Shown here: positions 45,232 through 55,247 of the stretch, piece by piece
How the letters are laid out: every line of letters starts with the position of its first letter
Numbering within the stretch: the first letter of the stretch is position 1
Assembly: GCA_024291935.2 (NCBI GenBank)
Contig: CM044313.1
Span: forward strand, 86,117,001-86,181,000
Source of the DNA: Okapia johnstoni
Taxonomy: Eukaryota > Chordata > Mammalia > Artiodactyla > Giraffidae
Length of the DNA: 64,000 nt
Direction of reading: 5' to 3'
Notes under the pieces: model-generated
Database searches by the model: none
Seen by the model: only the letters and a program-made list of their open reading frames with translations
What the model was told of the DNA's origin: nothing
Program-made: the position numbers and the translations under genes

Positions 45232-46916
45232 GTTCATGGGGTTCTCAAGGCAAGAATACTGAAGTGGTTTGCCATGCCCTACTCCAGTGGACCACATTCT
45301 GTCAGACCTCTCCACCACGACCCGTCTGTCTTGGGTGGCCCCACACGGCATGGCTTAGTTTCACTGAGTTAGACAAGGCTGTGGTCCGTGTGACCAGAGT
45401 GGCTAGTTTTCTGTGATTATGGTTTCAGTGTGTCTGCCCTCTAATGCTCTCTCACAATGCCTACCGTCTTATTTGGGTTTCTCTTAGCTTAAACGTGGGG
45501 TATCTCTTCAGGGCTGCTTCAGCAAAGCGCAGCTGCAGCTCCTTACCTCGGATGTGGGGTAGCTCCTCTTGGCCGCTCCTGCGCCATCGCAGCCTGGCGC
45601 TCCTGTGCCAAAGAATGCCCAAACTACTGCACAATTGCACTCATCTCACATGCTAGTAAAGTAATGCTCAAAATTCTCCAAGCCAGGCCTCAGCAATACG
45701 TGAACTGTGAACTTCCAGATGTTCAAGCTAGTTTTAGAAAAGGCAGAGGAACCAGAGATCAAATTGCCAACATCTGCTGGAACATCGAAAAAGCAAGAGA
45801 GTTCCGGAAGAACATCTATTTCTGCTTTATTGACTACGCCAAAGCTTTTGACTGTGTGGATCACAATAAACTGTGGAAAATTCTGAAAGAGATGGGAATA
45901 CCAGACCACCTGACCTGCCTCTTGAGAAACCTGTATGCAGGTCAGGAAGCAACAGTTAGAACTGGACATGGAACAACAGACTGGTTACAAATAGGAAAAG
46001 GAGTACGTCAAGGCTGTATATTATCACCCTGCTCATTTAACTTATATGCAGAGTACATCGTGAGAAATGCTGGGCTGGAAGAAGCACAACCTGGAATCAA
46101 GATTGCTGGGAGAAATATCAATAACCTCAGATATGCAGATGACACCACCCTTATGGCAGAAAGTGAAGAAGAACTAAAGAGCCTCTTGATGAAAGGGAAA
46201 GAGGAGAGCGAAAAAGTTGGCTTAAAGCTCAATATCCAGAAAACTAAGATCATGGCATCTGGTCCCATCACTCCATGGCAAATAGATGGGGAAACAGTGG
46301 AAACAGTGGCTGACTTTATTTTTCTGTGCTCCAGAATCACTGCAGATGGTGACTGCAGCCATGAAATTAGAAGACACTTACTCCTTGGAAGGAAAGTTAT
46401 GACCAACCTAGATAGCATATTAAAAAGCGGGGACATTACTTTGCCAAAAAAGGTCCATCTAGTCAAGGCTATGGTTTTTCCAGTGGTCATGTATGGATAT
46501 GAGAGTTGGACTATAAAGAAAGCTGAGCACCAAAGAATTGATGCTTTTGAACTGTGGTGTTGGAGAAGACTCTTGAGAGTCCCTTGGACTGCAAGGAGAT
46601 CCAGCCAGTCCATCCTAAAGGAGATCAGTCCTGGGTGCTCATTGCAAGGACTGATGTTGAAGCTGAAACTCCAATACTTTGGTCACCTGATGAGAAGAGT
46701 TGACTCATTTGAAAAGACCCTGACGCTGGGAGGGATTGAGGGCGGGAGGAGAAGGGGATGACAGAGGATGAGATGGCTGGATGGCATCACCAACTTGATG
46801 AACATGAGTTTGGAGTTTTCCGGGAGTTGGTGATGGACATGGAGGCCTGGCGTGCTGCGATTCACGGGTTCGCAAAGAGTTGGACATGACTGAGGGACTG
46901 AACTGAACTGAACTGA
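45232..46916 (+). mobile_element. BovB LINE with inverted 5' end (twin-priming structure)
   Basis: 45232-45605 is the BovB 5' region in antisense ('gttcatggggttctcaaggc', 'ccagtggaccacattctgtc'). 45606-46916 is the BovB 3' region in sense, starting 'aaagaatgcccaaactactgc' and ending in the full 3' terminus 'ggactgaactgaactgaactg'. The flanks 'gatatatatctgta' and 'gatatttatataaa' may be an AT-rich TSD. Total about 1.7 kb. The lack of decay in the reading frame suggests a relatively recent insertion. Confidence 0.9.
45664..46761 (+). pseudogene. BovB reverse transcriptase, C-terminal 365 codons, intact frame
   Basis: An uninterrupted frame in the sense half of the BovB at 45606-46916. Landmarks in order: 'GRGTRDQIANICW' near residue 30, motif A region 'FCFIDYAKAFDCVDHNKLWK' (catalytic D), motif B region 'GVRQGCILSPCSFNLYAEY', catalytic YADD in 'NNLRYADDTTLMAESEEEL', then the thumb and the basic C-terminal region with 'DAFELWCWRRLLRVPWTA'. 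The natural element begins further upstream and encodes an AP-like endonuclease first. Here that part is lost or inverted. The ATG at 45664 is only the first in-frame methionine. The frame stops at 46759-46761, in GRRRG. RNA-dependent DNA polymerase of the RTE clade, catalytic residues present but no endonuclease, so not autonomous. Confidence 0.88.
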
Positions 46917-46948
46917 TATTTATATAAATATATATATATATCAATATA

Positions 46949-47090
46949 CTTGTGTGCATGCTAAGTCACTCCTATAGTGTCTGATCTGCAACCCTATGGA
47001 CTGTAGCTTGCCAGGCTCCTCTGTCCATAGGATTCTCCAGGCAAGAATACTGGAGTGGGTGGCCGTGCCCTCCTCCAGGGGATCTTCTTG
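46949..47090 (-). repeat. BovA-type SINE, truncated
   Basis: Antisense 'gtgcatgctaagtcactcct' to 'cctccaggggatcttc'. The tRNA-like head is missing. It follows the BovB end after a TA-rich spacer. Confidence 0.85.
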
Positions 47091-47861
47091 TATGTAGCAT
47101 GGTAACTTATAGCCCAAAATTCAGAAAGGATACAAATTAGTCTTTTTTCTTCCTAAATGTAATTACTTCTCAACAGTATTCTTTCTTAGGAAGCCATATA
47201 ATTTTGGTATGTGTTTTAATTTAAGTTACTCCCAATCTGCTTCTAATTGTTTTTAAATGCTATATTGAGATTAATTTCAGTGGTGCTAATGTATATAATT
47301 TAAATAAAAACATGAAATCAAATTACCACTGGCTTATGCAATATTAAGAAAATCAGCTTAAATGGGGGAATAGTGGAATTAAGTACTGTGTATTATTGAA
47401 ATGTATAAATTAATGCCTCCCTACTGTGTTAAGTAAAGGGATTGGCATGGAATCTTTAGTTGTGAATTTAAGTGCTGGGACAGAGGGGTTACATGAGCAG
47501 CAACATAAGTGAGCAAGGAAGGATTATCACAGAAAAGAAACAACAGCTGTTCTTTAGGGAGCTCTAAATAAGGTTTAGTAAGTACAATCAAATTTTTCCT
47601 TTTCCTTTCCTATTACATTTTACTGCTTGCTATTTTATTTTTATAGTAATTACATTTACTTATTTCTCCTTGTATATAAAAGAGCATATTTTTCCTTCTA
47701 TGTAGAATGATAAAATGGTGCCAATTTGATTTAGTGCAGTGACTTTCTTTGGATTCTATTAAAATAATCTTTGAATAAAATCCAGTGGTGAGAAAAGTTT
47801 TAAAAATAACAACAAAGCCATTTAAATGAAATGTCCAGAATAGGCAAATCCATAGACAAAA
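47091..47861. other. Intergenic, nothing recognised
   Basis: AT-rich DNA without a recognised element. A minus-strand 89-codon frame at 47613-47882 has no recognisable match. Confidence 0.45.
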
Positions 47862-48086
47862 GGGCTTCCCAGTTGGCGCCACCAGTAAAGAACCTGCCTA
47901 TCATTGCAGGAGACATAGAGACTAGGGTTCAGTCTCTGGATTGGGAAGATCCTCTGGTGTAGGAACTGGCAACCCACTCTAGTAGTCTTGCCTGGAGAAC
48001 CCCGTGGACAGAGGAGCCTGGCAGGCTACAGTCCATGGATTAGCAAAGAGTTGGACATGACTGAAGCAACTTAGCAGCAACAGCAT
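47862..48086 (+). repeat. Bov-tA SINE
   Basis: Head 'gggcttcccagttggcgcca', BovA body, tail 'gaagcaacttagcagcaaca'. Full length and somewhat diverged. Confidence 0.88.
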
Positions 48087-48134
48087 ACACAAACAGTTCA
48101 TAGAACACAGTATTAAAAAAAAAAAAGATGAAAA

Positions 48135-49056
48135 AATGCACGGAAGACCTAAAGGCCATTTTCCTAAAGAAGACATACAGATGGCTAACAGGAACATGAA
48201 AAGATACTCAATGTTGCTAATTTTTAGCAAAATGTAAATCAAAATAACAATGGGGTATCATTTTACACCAGTCGTGATAACCATGATCATAAAGTTCATA
48301 CATAAAAAATGTTGTTAAGTGTGTAGAGAAAAGGGAACCCTCCAACACTGTTGGTGGGAATATCAATTGTTGCAGCCACTCTGAATAATATAGAGATTCC
48401 TTAAAGAACTAAAAATAGAAGTACCATATGATACAGTAATCTCACTCTTGGACATATACCCAGAAAAAAAAAAATAATTCAAAAAAATACATGCACCTAA
48501 ATGCAAATTTAACAATAGCCAAGACATGGAAACCACCCAAGTGCAGATCAACAGACAACTGGCTTAAAATGATGATGTGACAGACACAGACACACACATA
48601 CCCACACACGATGGAACATCACTCAGCAATAAAAAAGAATGAATTATTTCCATTTGTAGCCACACGAATAGGCAATATTATACTTGGTGAGGAGAAAATC
48701 AAATACTATATGATATGACTCATATGCAGAATCTAAGAAACAAATACAAACAAATCTATACATAAAACAGAAACAGACTCACAGACATAAAAATCAAAAT
48801 TATGGTTACCAAAGGGGAGAGGGAGATAAAGGGACAAATTAAGAGTACAGTATTAATATATATAAACTACTATACATAAAACAGATCAGCAACAAGGATG
48901 TACTGCATAGTGCATGGAATTATATCCAAAATATCCAATATCTAATAATCTATAATGGAATGTAATCTGAAAAGAAAAAAATAACTTAATCACTATGTCC
49001 TGTACTTGAAACTAACATAGTATTGTAAATGAACTAACTTGAATAAGAAAACAAAA
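48135..49056 (+). mobile_element. Artiodactyl L1 LINE 3' end
   Basis: Sense: 'aaggccattttcctaaagaagacatacagatgg', 'ttacaccagtcgtgataacc', 'gttggtgggaatatcaattg', 'ctcttggacatatacccag', 'accaaaggggagagggagat', 'gaactaacttgaataagaaa'. Contains the ORF2 end and 3' UTR with an A-rich end. 5'-truncated and full of stops. Preceded by an A-run at 48115-48126. Confidence 0.85.
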
Positions 49057-49489
49057 GTAGCTGGTAAGTACAAAGATATATATGGAAGTGCTTAAGAAGA
49101 GACAGACATATAAAGGTATGTTTCCAAGAATCTCATATAGGGTAGCACCTAAGAGTAGAGAAATTTCCCTAAATATGACCTATTTCTTGAATAGCATAGG
49201 CTTAATGGGTTTAGTGATGAATATCACCTCTGACTGTTTAAATTTTGTTTCCTCAGTCTCTTCACAATCTTTATTTATGGTTTTGTTTTCTGTTATTCTG
49301 AATAAGTCTCTATAATTTATGTAAATCAAGTATGAAAATCAGTGGTTAAGAGAAAACAAAGAAGCAAAAGGGATGTGATGGATGGAGCACTTTACCTGGA
49401 GTGTCTCAATAAGGACCACCAAACAGTTGGTGGAGTGGATCAAAACGGCACTGTGATTTGGGGAAAGTAGCAGGTTATATTTTTGTTGA
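49057..49489. other. Intergenic, nothing recognised
   Basis: No repeat or gene recognised. The 77-codon frame at 49082-49315 has no recognisable match. Confidence 0.4.
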
Positions 49490-50038
49490 AACAGATGACT
49501 GCTTCCATGAAATTAAAAGGCTCTTCCTTCTTGGAAGGAAGGCTATGAGACAGCATATTAAAAATCAGAGACATTACTTTTCCAACAAAGGTCCATATAG
49601 TAAAAGTTATGGTTTTTCCAGCAGTTATGTACAGATGTGAGGGTTGGACCAAAGGCTGAGATGTGAAGAATTATGCTTTTGAATTGTGGAGCTAGAGAAG
49701 ACTCTTGAGAGTCCCTTGGACAACAAGGAAATCAAAACAGTCAATCCTAAAGGGAATCAACCCTGACTATTCATTGGAAGGACTGATGCTGAAGCTGAAG
49801 CTCCAATACTTTGGGCACCTGATGCAAAGAGCCGACTCACTGGAAAAAACCTTGATGCTGGGAAAGACTGAAGGCAAAAAGAGGATGTCAGAGGGTGAGT
49901 TGGTTAGATAGCATCACTGATTCAATGGACATGAATTTGAGCAAACTGTGGGAGATAGTGAAGAACAAGGAGGCCTGGCATGTTGCAGTCCATGGGCTAG
50001 CAAAGAGTCAGACATGACGTAGTGACAGAACAACAATA
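49490..50038 (+). mobile_element. BovB LINE 3' end, older variant
   Basis: From 'acagatgactgcttccatga' through 'gactcttgagagtcccttggac' and 'caaccctgactattcattgg' to the (AAC)n end. Several internal deletions, for example around 49545 and 49650. Frames of 60 and 68 codons are leftovers. Confidence 0.9.
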
Positions 50039-50103
50039 AAGGCAGAAGTAGTTCCAGCATAACTTAAATACTGCGACTTTAGAGCCAGAAAGACTAGGGA
50101 TAC

Positions 50104-50105
<2 letters not shown>

Positions 50106-50137
<32 letters not shown>
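50106..50137. repeat. (CTG/CAG)n microsatellite in a BOV-A2 tail
   Basis: About ten triplets. These arrays grow from the (AGC)n tail of BOV-A2 elements and are commonly polymorphic in cattle and sheep. Confidence 0.9.
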
Positions 50138-50138
<1 letters not shown>

Positions 50139-50398
50139 AAGTTGCTTCAGTCGTGTCCGACTCCGTGCGACCCCACAGACGGCAGCCCACCAAGCTCCAC
50201 CGTCCCTGGGATTCTCCAGGCAAGAATACTGGAGTGGGTTGCCATTTCCTTCTCCAGTGCATGAAAGGGAAAAGTGAAAGTGAAGTCGCTCAGTTGTGTC
50301 CGACTCTTAGCGACCCCATGGACTATAGCCTACCAGGCTCCTCCATCCATGGGATTTTCCAGGCAAGAGTACTGGAGTGGGGTGCCATTGCCTTCTCC
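50106..50398 (-). repeat. BOV-A2 dimeric SINE with perfect 10-bp TSD
   Basis: Antisense dimer: (GCT)n of about ten units at 50106-50137, monomer 'ttgcttcagtcgtgtccgac', linker 'gtgcatgaaagggaaaagtgaaag', then monomer 2. Flanked by AGGGATACAT at 50096-50105 and 50399-50408. Young-looking copy. Confidence 0.94.
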
Positions 50399-50408
50399 AG
50401 GGATACAT

Positions 50409-50661
50409 ATTTAGAATCAAATTTAAATATAAATAAGAGCTAAATTCCTACAAGAAACGAAGTATAGGGAAATAATTTAGAGTAGAATTAGGAGCAGAGG
50501 ACTATCCAGATATACATGGACCAAACCTTGAAGTGGCATTCATACTCCAAATCTGTTCTTACTCCACTTAAAAGAATTCAGTCACATGGCTATACTAACA
50601 TCAAAGGATGATGCAAAATCTAATCTGGTATCTTCTAGTTAGCAAAGGAAACTGATGAACT
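50409..50661. other. Intergenic, nothing recognised
   Basis: Unique-looking DNA between two SINEs. Confidence 0.4.
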
Positions 50662-50662
50662 G

Positions 50663-50896
50663 CTGCTGCTGCTGCTTCTAAGTTGTTTCAGCCACATTTG
50701 ACTCTTGCGACCCTATAGATAGACCATAGCCGATCAGGCTCCTCTGTCCATGGAATTCTCCAGCCAAGAATACTGGAGTGGAATGCTATGCCTTCCACCA
50801 GGAGAGCTTCCCTACCCCAGGGATCGAATCTGCATCTCTTATGTCTCCTGTGCTGTCAGGCAGGTTTTTAACCACTAGTGCCACCTGGGAAGCACT
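50663..50896 (-). repeat. Bov-tA SINE with TSD
   Basis: Antisense, (CTG)n tail, diverged body, head 'accactagtgccacctgggaag'. Flanked by TGATGAACTGCTG-like and CGTGAACTACTG repeats (about 50652-50662 and 50897-50908). Confidence 0.87.
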
Positions 50897-50911
50897 CGTG
50901 AACTACTGTAT

Positions 50912-50986
50912 CCCAATCCAGGGATAGAACCAGGGTCTCCCACTTTGCGGGTAGAATCTTTACCATCTGAGCCACCAGGGAAGCCC
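50912..50986 (-). repeat. Bov-tA SINE, 5' half only
   Basis: Antisense 'caatccagggatagaaccag' to 'gagccaccagggaagccc'. Only the tRNA-like head remains. It lies 16 bp from the preceding SINE. Confidence 0.8.
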
Positions 50987-51202
50987 TCACATAATTTTTG
51001 CTAAGGAGGGATTGTTGAAATGTGAGAAGCAACAAGAGTTGTCTAGGAAAGTCAGAGGCTGAATGGATCAGAAAATATATATTATGGCTATGGGAAACTG
51101 TACAAGCCTGCTTGAGTTTTTTCTTCTTAAACTTGAAATAGATATAGTAATCCTGGTTCTACTCCTCTGCTTATTTATTTTTCCCTTCATTTTTATTGTC
51201 AT
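50987..51202. other. Intergenic, nothing recognised
   Basis: Short unique stretch preceding a BovB. Confidence 0.4.
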
Positions 51203-52162
51203 TCAGTTCAGTTCAGTTGATCAGTCGTGTCCGACTCTTTGCGATCCCATGAACTGCAGCACGCCAGGCCTCCCTATCCATCACTAACTCCCAGAGTTTA
51301 CCCAAACTCATGTCCATCGAGTCAGTGATGCCATCCAACCATCTCATCCTCTGCCATTCCCTTCTCCTCCTGCCCTCCATCTTTCCCAGCATCAGTGTCT
51401 TTTCCAATGAGTCAACTCTTCACATGAGTTGGCCAAAGTATTGGAGTTTCAGCTTCAACATCAGTCCTTTCAATGAACACCCAGGACTGATCTGCTTTAG
51501 GATGGACTGGTTGGATATCCTTGCAGTCCAACCAACTCTCAAGAGTCTTCTCCAGCACCACAGTTCAAAAGCATCAATTCGGCGCTCAGCTTTCTTTATA
51601 GTCCAACTCTCACATCCATACATGACCACTGGAAAAACCACAGCCTTGACTAGACGGACCTTTGTTGACAAAGTGATGTCTCTGCTTTTTAATATGCTGT
51701 CTAGGTTGGTCATAACTTTCCTTCAAATGAGTGTCTTTTAATTCATGGCTGCAATCACCATCTGTAGTGATTTTGGAGACCAAAAAATAAAGTCAGCCAC
51801 TGTTTCCACTGTTTCCCCGTCTATTTGTCATGAAGTGATGGGACCGGATGCCATGATCTTAGTTTTCTGGATATTGAGCTTTAAGCCAACTTTTTCGCTC
51901 TCCTCCTTCCCTTTCATCAAGAGGCTTTTTAGTTCCTCTTCACTTTCTGCCATAAGGGTGGTGTCATCTGCATATCTGAGGTTATTGATATTTCTCCCAG
52001 CAATCTTGATTCCAGCTTGTGCTTCATCCATCCCAGCGTCTCTCATGATGTACTCTGCATATAAGTTAAATAAGCAGGGTGACAATATACAGCCTTGACG
52101 TACTCCTTTTCCTATGTGGAACCAGTCTGTTGTTCCATGTCCAGTTCTCACTGCTGCTTGTT
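51203..52162 (-). mobile_element. BovB LINE, 5'-truncated
   Basis: Antisense, from the complete 3' end ('cagttcagttcagttgatca') to 'gttccatgtccagttctcac'. About 960 bp. Minus-strand open stretches of 97 codons (51420-51713) and 107 codons (51828-52151) are separated by a frameshift near 51725. The second contains the catalytic YADD. The flanks 'gtcat' on both sides may be a very short TSD. Confidence 0.92.
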
Positions 52163-52191
52163 AGTCATAGTCAGCTGTATATCTACACATG

Positions 52192-52620
52192 GAGATGTTA
52201 GTAGCTGATGTATTAAGTTCCTTTGGCTGCCATAATAAATTACTCCAAACTGGATGGTTGAAACCACAGATATTTGTTTTATCTCAGTTCTGGACTTTAA
52301 AAATACAGAGTTAAGGTATCAAGGGCTATTTCCTTCTTTTGGACTCAGAGGGATAATGTTTTTCATGACTCTCTCTTGACCTCTGGTGGTTGGAGCTCAA
52401 TCCTAGGCTCACGGTGGTACAACTCCTCTGCCTCCATCATCACCTGGTACTCTGTCTGTGTGTGTGTCTGTTTTCTCTTGAAGAAATACTTGTCACTGGA
52501 TTAAGGTTTTCTCTAATCCAGTATGACCTCATCTTAACTATTTACATCTTCAAAGACCCTATTTCCAAGTCAGTTCACATTCAGAGGTACTGGTTATTAG
52601 GTCTTGAATATATCTGTTTA
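52192..52620 (-). repeat. MaLR MLT1-type solo LTR
   Basis: Antisense MLT1 order: 'taagttcctttggctgccataataaattactcc', 'ttctggactttaaaaatac', 'cctctggtggttgg', 'ctgcctccatcatcacctggt', 'gacctcatcttaactatttacatcttcaaagaccctatttcc'. No internal region present. Confidence 0.82.
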
Positions 52621-52621
52621 A

Positions 52622-52705
52622 TTAATTTTTATTGAAGCACAGTTGATTTACATATCATTTTTATAACAACTCAGTACAGTTGGTTTGTACATAATTATGT
52701 TCTGC
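52622..52705 (-). repeat. L1 3'-end fragment
   Basis: 'tttttattgaagcacagttgatttaca' is the antisense of a common artiodactyl L1 3' terminus. Only a few tens of bases are clear. Confidence 0.5.
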
Positions 52706-52755
52706 AAAGTCAACACAAGAATTGAGAGAGGAACAAGGGAGTTTGAATACCTCAT

Positions 52756-52795
52756 AAGAAGTGATTATAAAAAAAAAAAAAAGAAGTGATTATAA
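52756..52795. mobile_element. Poly(A)-only retro-insertion between perfect direct repeats
   Basis: AAGAAGTGATTATAA (52756-52770) is followed by an A-run and then an exact repeat of AAGAAGTGATTATAA starting at 52781. There is no element body. This is the expected footprint of L1-type target-primed reverse transcription that stopped within the poly(A) tail. Confidence 0.65.
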
Positions 52796-52859
52796 TGATG
52801 GACCCTGGAATTTACAGAATTTTAATATAAAAGAGAGAGGAGATAATTTGAAGGGTGCT

Positions 52860-53130
52860 GCAATGGCAACCCACTCCAGTACTCTTGCCTGGAAAATCCC
52901 ATGGACGGAGGAGCCTGGTAGGCTGCAGTCCATGGGGTCATGAAGAGTCGGACACGACTGAGCGACTTCACTTTCACTTTTCACTTTCATGCATTGGAGA
53001 AGGAAATGGCAATCCACTCCAGTGCTCTTGCCTGGAGAATCCCAGGGACGGCGGACTCTGGTGGGCTGCCGTCTATGGGGTTGCACAGAGTTGGACACGA
53101 CTGAAATGACTTAGCAGCAGCAGCAGCAGA
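52860..53130 (+). repeat. BOV-A2 dimeric SINE
   Basis: Two sense monomers with linker 'cactttcatgcattggagaagg' and (AGC)n tail, beginning slightly inside the first monomer ('gcaatggcaacccactccag'). Little diverged. No clear TSD seen. Confidence 0.9.
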
Positions 53131-53504
53131 TTGTTAAACAATTGGTCAGGCAGTGAATTTAAAGTTCTGACTTGGCCAGAAAGTTCTTGGAGTAGGGGTT
53201 CTAGATGAAATATTCTGCAGAAATAGTTTATGGGAGTGTTCTGTGGAGACTAGTAGAACTGAAACTGAGAAGAGGATCTGTCACTTGCGATGTCTTCCCC
53301 AAGATCAAGGAATTCAGCAGTCACCTTCAGCATCTTGTTGAAGGACATTTGACCCCTCTGAGGGTCTTATTCTGGCTCTCTGTTCTCACTGGCCAACATT
53401 TCATCAATAGAAACACTGATATATCTTTTGTCTACAGAAACTCAAAGAGACCAATTCCAATAGAGCATGTCTATTATTTAGCTTTAGTTTCCTCTGTTGT
53501 AAGT
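53131..53504. other. Unique DNA with a 128-codon open frame crossing into a BovB tail
   Basis: A plus-strand frame runs 53205-53591. Its first 100 or so codons resemble no family I know, and the last 30 are translated BovB 3' UTR. There is no recognisable domain. Most likely a chance open frame, kept here because the 53205-53504 part is not explained by a repeat. Confidence 0.35.
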
Positions 53505-53598
53505 TTGGGAGTTGGTGATGGACAGGGAAGCCTGGCATGCTGCAGTTCATGGGGTCACAAAGAGTCAGACATGACTGAGCAACTGAACTGACTGAACT
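53505..53598 (+). mobile_element. BovB 3' terminus, minimal copy
   Basis: Under 100 bp: 'gggagttggtgatggacagg' to 'gagcaactgaactgactgaac'. 'TAAGT' on both sides is a possible short TSD. Confidence 0.85.
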
Positions 53599-53603
53599 TA
53601 AGT

Positions 53604-55039
53604 CTTACTGGTGATTTATGTCTCCCCACTCAAAGAGCAAATACCAAGTGTGAAAAGAAATTGCCATGGAAATCCAACCAACTAGACTTGATAAGAAAGA
53701 GATTTTTGTCCTGAACATTTGCTCGAGGATTGGAGAAGCTTTGGACTCAGCATTGCAAAAGCAATTTTCTATAAACTGTCTTAATCTTTTCCCTCTCCAA
53801 AGTCAGATTTCTTTTCATATTCATGCTCTGGTAGAGAGATACAAGATCAACTAAACTGACTTTTCAACATTATTTTGAACATTTTTCCAAGAAGCAAGAG
53901 TTTTACACTCTCTTTAGTATCTGATAGCTGTCATGAATCCTATTTAAGGAAGGTGAGAATCTGGATTCTCTATCTAACATCCTTGATAGTGGATTTCTGA
54001 ATTTTTAATTTTAATAAGTAAGATATTAATTTCAAAATTCAACTAGCTATAAATTTCACATCTCATGGAAAGAACTCAGCTCCCTAACCATCTTTATGAT
54101 GCTGATGGCAACTCCACACATGCGAAAAATAAACAAGATTGTAGGGACCAATTTATTATCAGTGTTGCTAACAGTTAAAGTATAGAAAGTGAGGTGCCTA
54201 GGACACAAAATTTAAGGAGGTACACACCTTCACTCTAAACTTACTTTTTTTTTATTGTTTTCCAATTTAAAAATAAGTACCATCACCTCACAGACAACAA
54301 AGTTAGAAGTACTGTCCAAGACACATGTCTATTACTCCCCCATACATGTATTAATGATGCTACAATATTCAAATTTCCTGATCTCATTCATAAATGCACC
54401 CTGCCTTCAATCCACAGTGTTTCAGCATGATCATTTCTTATATAGACTACATTAGATCATCTCTTAATTTATCTTCCTGTATCCAAATCATTCTGCTAAA
54501 ATTAACTATACTTACTCCTTCCTCCTGATCTTTCTAAAATTCAAAACTAGTTCTTCTGTGCCTCTGTTCAAATAGCTTGTTGTTGCTCAGTCAAAAAATG
54601 ACATTCACATCATAATCTACTACTATTTATGTCTACAACCTTATGTCTCTCAGCCTATCTGGGAAGTTTTCAAATACATCATACTGTTTTGTTCATGCAT
54701 GTATTTGTTCTATTACTAGACCTTTGTCTGACATTCAGTTCTTCTTGGAAGGAACTCCCTAATGTCTCTAGCCCAGGTCGAGCATCATTTACTCTATGAA
54801 GATTTCCCTCACCTTTTCCAAGGACAACTGAAACACTTTCATTTATTCCATAGCTTGTACAAATGTCTGCTATAGCATTTGCTATGGCATTTATTTTAAA
54901 ACTCAAAGCTTGAGAGTCAGTATATACATGTTCTTACTTTTTATTCACAGTTCTGATAGAAGAATTAAACATATGGCACGTTTTCAGTACAGGTATGTTG
55001 AATGAATAAAGGCACAAAATATAATTCATCCACCCATCA
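53604..55039. other. Intergenic, mostly unique
   Basis: No gene recognised. 54470-55015 ('ggaaggaactccctaatgtc', 'gtatgttgaatgaataaag') faintly resembles an ancient L2/MIR-like 3' end but I cannot place it. A short BovA-like scrap may lie at 54580-54592. Confidence 0.4.
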
Positions 55040-55247
55040 CATGCTCAGTTGTGCCCAGTTCTTTGCGACTCCATGTACGGTAGCCCACCAGGCTCCTCTA
55101 TCCATGGGATTTCCCAAGCAAAAATAGTAGAGTGGGTTGTCATTTCCTCCTCCAGGGGATCTCCTTGACCCTGGGATTGAACCTGCATCTCCTGCATCTC
55201 ATGCATTGCAGGTGGACATTTTATTGCTTGAGCCATTGGGGAAACCC
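55040..55247 (-). repeat. Bov-tA SINE
   Basis: Full-length antisense copy: 'atgctcagttgtgcccagtt' to 'gagccattggggaaaccc'. It carries a small duplication in the head ('catctcctgcatctcatgcattgcagg'). Confidence 0.88.

Noticed and set aside
46008..46613. 201-codon minus-strand open frame as a gene
   Set aside because: Antisense shadow of the BovB reverse transcriptase frame at 45664-46761.
53205..53504. Novel host coding exon
   Set aside because: No domain, no visible splice context that I could defend, and only one frame of modest length. Kept only as a low-interest finding.
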